64,000 nucleotides of DNA, from positions 124,001 to 188,000 of the forward strand of contig JAMXBD010000572.1 in assembly GCA_024138025.1 (NCBI GenBank), read 5' to 3'. The translations under genes and the position numbers were made by a program. Of this stretch, positions 57,901 through 64,000 are shown piece by piece (within the stretch, counting starts at the first letter, position 1; every line of letters starts with the position of its first letter). Under the pieces are notes generated by a model. The model searched no databases and had not been told where the DNA came from. It worked only from the letters and a program-made list of their open reading frames with translations. The stretch is from Combretum micranthum. Its lineage: Eukaryota; Streptophyta; Magnoliopsida; Myrtales; Combretaceae.

Positions 57901-58894
57901 GGTTGAATTATATAATTTATTTCTACGTTTATGTTGAGATGTGTGCAAATATTAGTTGATCACCTTAAATGGAAATTAATTTTGGATTGGAAATTCCTTT
58001 AAATAAATTGATTGATCATACTCACATAGTAAGTCATATTTGCATTTTGCTTCTACTCCTCTGCATGTGACTAGAAAGGTAAGTTGCCTAACTATTTCAT
58101 GAGGGACTCTCATTCAAGGAATACAACCTCATGGGTAGCCATGCCAGATCGATTACTTTGGATAAGAAAACCCAAGGATTACTAGTACAGTTGTTTAGAA
58201 CATCAAGACACGCGCACAATTTCAAGGAGGTCGATGGATCTGTTCAAAGTATTCCCTACCCCTTGATATAGAGGGTATAAATCCATTTTACATATGATTT
58301 TTGGTTATTTGTATGTATTTATTTGAACATATGGATGTCGCATCTCATATGCTTGTTAACAAACTTGTTTGTTTGTTTGTTTATTTTGTTATGGGTACGT
58401 AATGCTTAGGGAATTATCTTACTAAGCTAGTTATGCTTATACCCCAATAGATTTTTAATATCGTAGGTCCATCTGTTTTTGTACTCAAGGTCCCCCTTTA
58501 CTTAGGTAAAGCTTATGCTTTTTGGAGATCTTTTGAAGAAATTCTACTTGAAGACCATAGAATAGATTTCCTTTAAAATCTCTTATATTATTTTTATTTT
58601 GCTATAGTATAGACTTTGTTAATATAATAATATTTTGGAGATTTTATTGGGGGAATGCTCTTATGATGATGTAGGATTATAAATCTTTAAGTTATGAAAG
58701 TATATGTTTAGTATTTCTTATATGCCATTTAATTGTTATCTCAAACTACTTACTTCATGAGTATCCCTTATTGTTGTGAAAGCATGCCTTGCATATGGTG
58801 TCAAAAGTTTTGCATGACTAAAGAAAGTCAACCCTAAGCTTTAATATCGTATACGGCAGATTGCCACATTTAGGATACCTTTTGGGGCATAACA
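54998..58894 (+). mobile_element. Solo LTR, family S1 copy e (3897 bp), inside gypsy RT
   Basis: It starts TATAAATCCCTAGATTTTAC and ends TTTTGGGGCATAACA. A perfect target duplication ATATC lies at 54993-54997 and 58895-58899. The first dinucleotide is TA, as in copies b and c, rather than TG. A pyrimidine-rich stretch (55600-55860) and a weak TATA (ctacaaata near 55721) occupy the same place as in copy a. It interrupts the same RT as copy d but in the opposite orientation. Confidence 0.88.
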
Positions 58895-58899
58895 ATATC

Positions 58900-59560
58900 A
58901 TCAAAAAATACAATCACAAATTTCCTTAGATGTGGTTTAAAAACTTTTTTCATTATAGCTTGAAAAGGCGTGAGGGCGTTACTTAAGCCAAATGGCATAA
59001 CCATAAACTTGTAATGACCTTCAAGTGTTCTAAAAGCTGTTTTTGTAATATCATTTGAGTGGATTTTGATTTGATGATATCGACTCACAAATCCAGCTTA
59101 GAAAATATAAATTCCCCTTTAGTTCATCCAACAACTATTATTGCTATAAGAAATTTGTCTTTGGTTATAACTTGATTCAAAGCTCGATAGTCAATATAAA
59201 AACACCACGATCCATCTTTTTTCTTCACTAACAGTATAGGTGAAGAGAATGGACTCGTGCTACATCTTCCAACATTTCCTTGACTTGTTTCTTGATCTCT
59301 CTTTTCTAAAAATGTAGGTATCGTTATGGTTTCACATTAATAGTTGAAACACACCTTTCTAAGTGAATGTGATCTCAGTTTCTCTTATTAGTAGCAGGGA
59401 TAATGACGCCTTAAAAATACAAGAAAATTTTCCTAACACCTCTTCAATAAGAGGGTTACTGGTGGTATTCAATGAGTTGCTATCAGTCTGAGCCACCAAA
59501 GTGAAACAAGAAGCAACAATATTAATTTAAAACAAATGTTTCAATTGATAGTGTGAAATA
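58900..59560 (-). pseudogene. Gypsy RT N-terminal half
   Basis: The frame 59088-58870 carries [40 protein letters not shown] and VIVFFDDI, the palm with its catalytic FDD. Upstream, with stops, are remnants of the fingers ([40 protein letters not shown]) and of the pre-RT linker to about 59560. No gag or protease is readable further right. The element has lost both LTRs within the window. Confidence 0.85.
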
Positions 59561-60310
59561 TGATCCTTGTAGCTTGAATCCCAACCCACCAATGTCACAA
59601 ACTGGAACTTTTAGGGTTTCTGTTCTAATTTTAACTCTAAGATTCTCTTCATAAAACAACTCAAAGATCTAGAGGTTTACAATGATGATTTGATAGATTA
59701 TATACAAATTGAGATAATTCAGTTGTTAATTGTTGCATTTAGTACATTATAGCCCCTTGTACAAGTGATAACATGTGTGTATGTTACATAGAAGCTCATA
59801 TTGTTTTCAATATCTCAACCATTTGAGACTTCAAATTTTTAAAAATTTTATATTGTTTGGATTCATATATTAGGATTTAGTAATAAGGTGAAACTCATGA
59901 TGTGAAGCATATTTGGAAAGCCTTCCTCCTTTTTTTTTTTAAAAAAAATAATAAGTTCAATAGGAGATAGAAAATTTCAATTTTATTTATCTAATTAAAA
60001 ATCAATATTTATACTATTAGATTATAGATGTTTTGATATATTTGAAAGACAATTGACCATGAATCATAATTTAAATTGATTTACATAATAAAACTCTTAA
60101 TTTAATATTTTCTAAAATATGTATTACTAATTTTTTGGTAATAACTTTCTATTCCATATGCCAATAGATTATGGTTATATTATTTTATTTTTCGTTTAGC
60201 ACTGTTTATGGTGATAAAAATAGGATGGAATCAAGAGAAATGTGTTGAAAAGAACGAGAATATTATATTTGATAATCAAAGAAGAAAATAGAAGTCTAAG
60301 AAAACAAAAC
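59561..60310. other. AT-rich sequence with no supported feature
   Basis: This stretch lies between the gypsy RT remnant and the second Ogre LTR. It may hold decayed protease or gag of the relic, but nothing is readable. Confidence 0.45.
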
Positions 60311-60315
60311 CCATG

Positions 60316-62717
60316 TGTCGAGCATATATTTTGATTTTCGGTTCAATTTCCTTTGATCTGATTTGCATCAAACCCTAACCCGTTTGACATAAATCCTCGA
60401 CTAAGAATTAAAGGAAATATTAGTTTTGAAAATATATTTTGGAGTTGCCACCTAACTAGAGTAAAAAAAAAAAAAAAAAAAAACAAGATCAATTGGTATG
60501 TTGATATCGGTTTTGCTACTGGTCCACAAAAAAAATCATTTTGAAAACAAGAACCAGAAATTAACTTAAGTCAGGAGGCTAACCTATTAAAACCTAAAGG
60601 ATTACTACTTTAACTTTCCAATTTTAAATTGCTTTCTTTTAAACCCTAATTTCAAATTCTAAACTATTTACAAAGATCTAACTAACCAATCTTATGGCTA
60701 ATATTTACAAATATGTACAAATTTACTAATTTAATCAACTAATCAAATTCCATCAACAATCATATATAATCTAAGAACTCAAAATAGTCAAATTAATCAA
60801 ATCCTATCAATATTCACATATTCTAAACTAAACTAAGAGAATCAATAAAATCAAATCAAACAAATTCACAAAAAATTTCTTTTACATATTTTAAGTCTCC
60901 ATTTAGGTGCCTAAGTACGTGCTAATCGGGATCAGACAATACTTAGTTCTTTATTGAAAACTTTAATTTATTGATCAATTGTAGAAATTTTAATTCTTTT
61001 CGCTTTAAATTTATTAAATTTTGATAGTTTTGACAAAATTAGCTTTTTGATTATATGGATCCGAAGATTTATCAATTTAAGTTCTTGCTATTTCTTGCTA
61101 TTTTATAAAAATCAAATTTTTTTCTAAGTGACAAAACTCTTTAAGGAAACATAGCATATCAATCCATGTGTTATCATTAATTAAATTATCACAAGAAATC
61201 AAATTTCACACATACAGGAGAAAAAAAATTTATTACAAACATATCAAAAATGAAATATTTATAACATCAAATGGTATATCACGAACATCATTGTTATCAT
61301 ATAATAACTTATTATTTGAATACATCATGGCAAAGATTCAATCTATGTCATTAAAGTATTTGAAAAAAAAAAACTGAATTTATTAGTCAAGTGATCATAG
61401 TGAAAGTCAAAATCAAAGTGTTATGATAATATCAATAAATCAAATTTATGAAAATCAATTAGCAAAGCCATAATAAATCTTGTCAAGATAAAAATTAATT
61501 TAAGAATTTTAATAGCAATTTTATACAATATAAACCTAAGAATTTAATCTATAAACAATAGTACAAAGCAATCACTCAAAAAGACATATTAAATAACCTC
61601 ATCCTTTGAATGCCTAAACAGCTAATAATAATATGTAATATTTATTATGTCAAAATCTTATTATTAGTTATTATTTTTCATTGCTACAGTGCTAAAGTAA
61701 TTTATTAACTTATAATATTATATTACTAGTATGCTTTATTAAGTAAAAAAAAAAGGGCTTACTTGAGGATTGAACAAGCACGCGGGAATTGATAGTCGGA
61801 ACTCCGGCTGGTCGACTTGAGACAGACGAATGGAATTGGGTTGGGGTGATTATAAGGCGATGCGGTGGCCGAATAAGAGGGCTTTGAAGCCTTCGTTCTG
61901 CCAAACACTCCGGTAGCTTCCAATTGCTCCGATTTTCCTTTTTTGACAAAGAATTTAAAATTAAAATGTTGAAACCTAAATTTGAGAACACCAAAATGAA
62001 ATAAAAAATTGAGAATAAAATAAAAAATTGGGAGAGAGCAGACCCTTTTTTTTTAAATAGAAGATGGGGAGACTATTTATATGTTTTAATTCTGCTCAAA
62101 ACTTTCCTAAACAATCGATTGAGAATCTAAGGTTCTAAGAGACGGTTTTCACAAATTTGAAAAAATTGAAGCCAAAACAGTTTTAACTTTCCCATTAAAT
62201 GTCCTGTTAGATATGTCTTTCCCATATTATAACGACCCAAATCTTCAATCTTGCCTAGAAAACGAATTTCAAGCATTTTTAAATTTTTGGGGAAACTAAC
62301 AAAAACACGTTTTTCCCAATTTTCAAGCCCGAATTTGAAAAAATTATTGTTGATGAAAACACGTAATTTGCATACCAAATTAAACTACTCTATACCTAGT
62401 TTCCATATGTGTATTCGGTTTGTGAAAATCAGGTATAGAAATAGGCCGAAAATGGACCCAAAGAGGGCTTAGAAGATGAATAGTATTATTATTTATTATT
62501 TTTTTAATTTTCTGCATATTATACTATATTATATTTGTATATATATTACATCTATTATATTTATTTCCCTTAATTTGATTTATTTTCCTAATTTTTATTT
62601 CTAATCCTAATGCTTATAATTGCAAATATTCCTTTAATTTAGCCATATATATACTAATATTAACATCTAATTATCAATAATTTGACAAAAATAAATTGTC
62701 AAAATGTGGTGTCTACA
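60316..62717 (-). repeat. LTR of a second, diverged Ogre-type element (2402 bp)
   Basis: It starts TGTCGAGCATATAT and ends GGTGTCTACA, as in the first element. Blocks shared with the first LTR in the same order include 'aaatcctcgact', 'ttggagttgccacc', 'ggaggctaacctattaaaac' and 'ggtgcctaagtacgtgctaa'. On the minus strand a TATA-type ATATAAATAG lies at 62073-62082. The adjoining PPT shows this is the 3' LTR of a minus-strand element continuing right. The left flank is CCATG (60311-60315); its partner lies outside the window. The hairpin array of the first element is absent. Confidence 0.85.
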
Positions 62718-62730
62718 GCTACCCCTCTTT
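62718..62730 (-). promoter_or_regulatory. Polypurine tract of the second Ogre-type element
   Basis: The minus strand reads AAAGAGGGGTAGC before the LTR, one base different from the tract at 17016-17028. Confidence 0.85.
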
Positions 62731-62839
62731 ATGGTGAGGTTTGTCAAAACCTTATCATAAAGATAAAGTAGACCTCATTTTGCCTTTAACTTATTTGGAA
62801 CTCCCATTTTTTGAGCTGGGTGAGAGCTTTTTTATGTTT

Positions 62840-63385
62840 TGATATCCTCCTTAAGCTACTTCTTGAGTAAAGATGCTTCATGTACTGAACCATCCCTTGA
62901 TTCAGGTCTCATGTACTGCGTCCGTACTTGAATGGAGGTCACTTTTTAAGCGAAGATAGGATTGCTTCTTGAGCAGAGACGATTCATGTTCCGAACCGTT
63001 GCTTTAAGCTGGATCACTTCTTGAGCAAAGGTGATTCATGTCATGAAACGCCTCTTGAACTGTGTTACTTCTTGAGCGGAGGTGACTCATGTTCTAAAAC
63101 TTCCTCTTGAATTGGGTTGCTTCTTGAGCGAGGGGATTCATGTTCTGAAACTCCTCTTGAACTGGGTTGCTTCTTGAGCGGAGGTGATTCATGTCTTGAA
63201 ACTCCTTGAACTGGGTTGCTTCTTGAGCGGAGGTGATTCATGTCCAGAAACGCCTCTTGAATTGTGTTGCTTCTTGAGCAGAGGCGATTCATGTTCTGAA
63301 ACTCTTCTTGAACTAGGTTACTTATTAAGCGGAGGTGATTCATGTTCTGAAACGCCTCTTAAACTGGGTCTCATGTTCTGATCCC
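62840..63385. repeat. ~51-bp tandem repeat in the second Ogre 3' UTR
   Basis: A unit 'gaactgggttgcttcttgag' plus 'cggaggtgattcatgttctg' plus 'aaactcctctt' recurs about eight to ten times, best from 62990 to 63370. Its position matches the 31- and 34-bp arrays of the first element, but the unit sequence is unrelated. Because 51 is divisible by 3, it yields repetitive open frames that are not genes. Confidence 0.85.
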
Positions 63386-64000
63386 CAGTAACAAATCTCA
63401 TGTCTTGAGATCTTGATTTCCTCATGCTTTGCGTGGCTTCTAGAGCTAATTTCCTAAAAAAATTAATCATAGCAGTATATTTATTTAAAAAAAAAAAAAC
63501 TTACCAGATTCTTATAGAAGCTTTTAAACTTGTTAAACCACTTGGTGAAGTCTGCTCATCACTAAGTTTACTCTGTCAGGCTAGAGCGCATTCACAGTGG
63601 CTATCTTTTGAATTGAGTATCCTTGTTTGTTTTGATGGTAACTGGATTCTTTTGATGGTCTTGATCATGAGACGATACAAGAGATGGTTCTTAGAGTCTT
63701 CCTTACTTTGCAGCTTGAACATATTGATTTCTTATGTTATTCCCTTGAAATAGGCATTTCTTTAAGAAAAGATCAAATCACAAAGTATTAGAATGTGTTT
63801 ATAACTTTATCAATTACTCAAATCTCTCTCTCTCACAGTACGCTTGTGTTTTAAGTGTTTGGGAGATGTAAAGATGAAAGAGAACTTACTAATTAAGGTG
63901 GATGATCAATGACCAATTTGATGATTGGAGATCGATAGAGATATCTTTTTGTCGATAGATAACAAAAATTAGATCACACATAGACTAAGTAGTCAACAAA
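63386..64000 (-). other. Start of the second Ogre interior, no gene seen
   Basis: No integrase or other domain is reached before the window ends. An open frame at 63424-63753 on the plus strand is antisense to the element and has no recognisable motif. Confidence 0.5.

Noticed and set aside
63065..63343. Repeat protein-like frame (MNHLRSRSNPVQ units)
   Set aside because: The 51-bp tandem unit is divisible by three and so gives a periodic frame by chance; the plus-strand frame 63184-63381 has the same cause.

Overview
This is a plant nuclear window, most likely from a dicot. It is AT-rich and I found no intact host gene in it. Almost everything recognisable is a transposable element or its wreckage, and the elements are nested in one another. 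The evidence is plant-type LTR retrotransposons (Ty1/copia, Ogre/Tat and chromovirus-like Ty3/gypsy), initiator-Met and Arg-type primer binding sites, TG...CA LTR ends with 5-bp target duplications, and a Mutator-type MITE with a 9-bp duplication. No bacterial-style operon, rRNA, tRNA or CRISPR array is visible. All coding regions are interrupted, so each is annotated as a pseudogene.

Layout from the left. 1-3086: degraded sequence with a gag zinc-knuckle relic (806-983), a ~45-bp degenerate tandem array and a doubtful LTR. 3087-8402: a long solo LTR (family S1), itself split by a 1.7-kb solo LTR (family S2, 6387-8062). 8418-9241: a possible non-autonomous hAT-like element. 9258-30378: a copia element whose 3' LTR was split by a 16.2-kb Ogre-type Ty3/gypsy element (13981-30181, minus strand). 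Both insertions have perfect 5-bp target duplications (GAAGA and GTCAT). 31861-41306: a chromovirus-like LTR element with no readable genes. Its 5' LTR carries a 375-bp Mutator-type MITE and its interior a second S2 solo LTR. 41312-48502: a relic resembling a PIF/Harbinger accessory gene, with short 'gtggccac' words, cut by an S1 solo LTR (43762-47436). 48508-59560: a truncated S1 copy, then a minus-strand gypsy pol relic whose reverse transcriptase is cut by two more S1 solo LTRs (50532-54817 and 54998-58894), both with perfect target duplications. 60316-64000: a second, diverged Ogre-type LTR plus the start of its interior, running off the window.

The Ogre element is the richest object. Read on the minus strand, its order is 5' LTR (27197-30181), PBS, extra ORF1, GAG, protease, candidate intron, RT, degenerate RNase H, second archaeal-type RNase H, integrase, tandem-repeat 3' UTR, PPT and 3' LTR (13981-17015). 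Its two LTRs look only a few percent diverged, yet ORF1, GAG and POL carry several frameshifts, so it is probably non-autonomous unless some are assembly errors. The most unusual structures are an array of six hairpins in each LTR with a constant-length 7-nt loop and co-varying stems, a second copy of the PBS core about 125 bp inside U5, and a 143-nt spliceosomal-type intron whose removal keeps a reading frame open.

LTR, MITE and TSD boundaries were found by matching termini and duplications by eye. Family names rest on motif recognition and were not checked by a database search.
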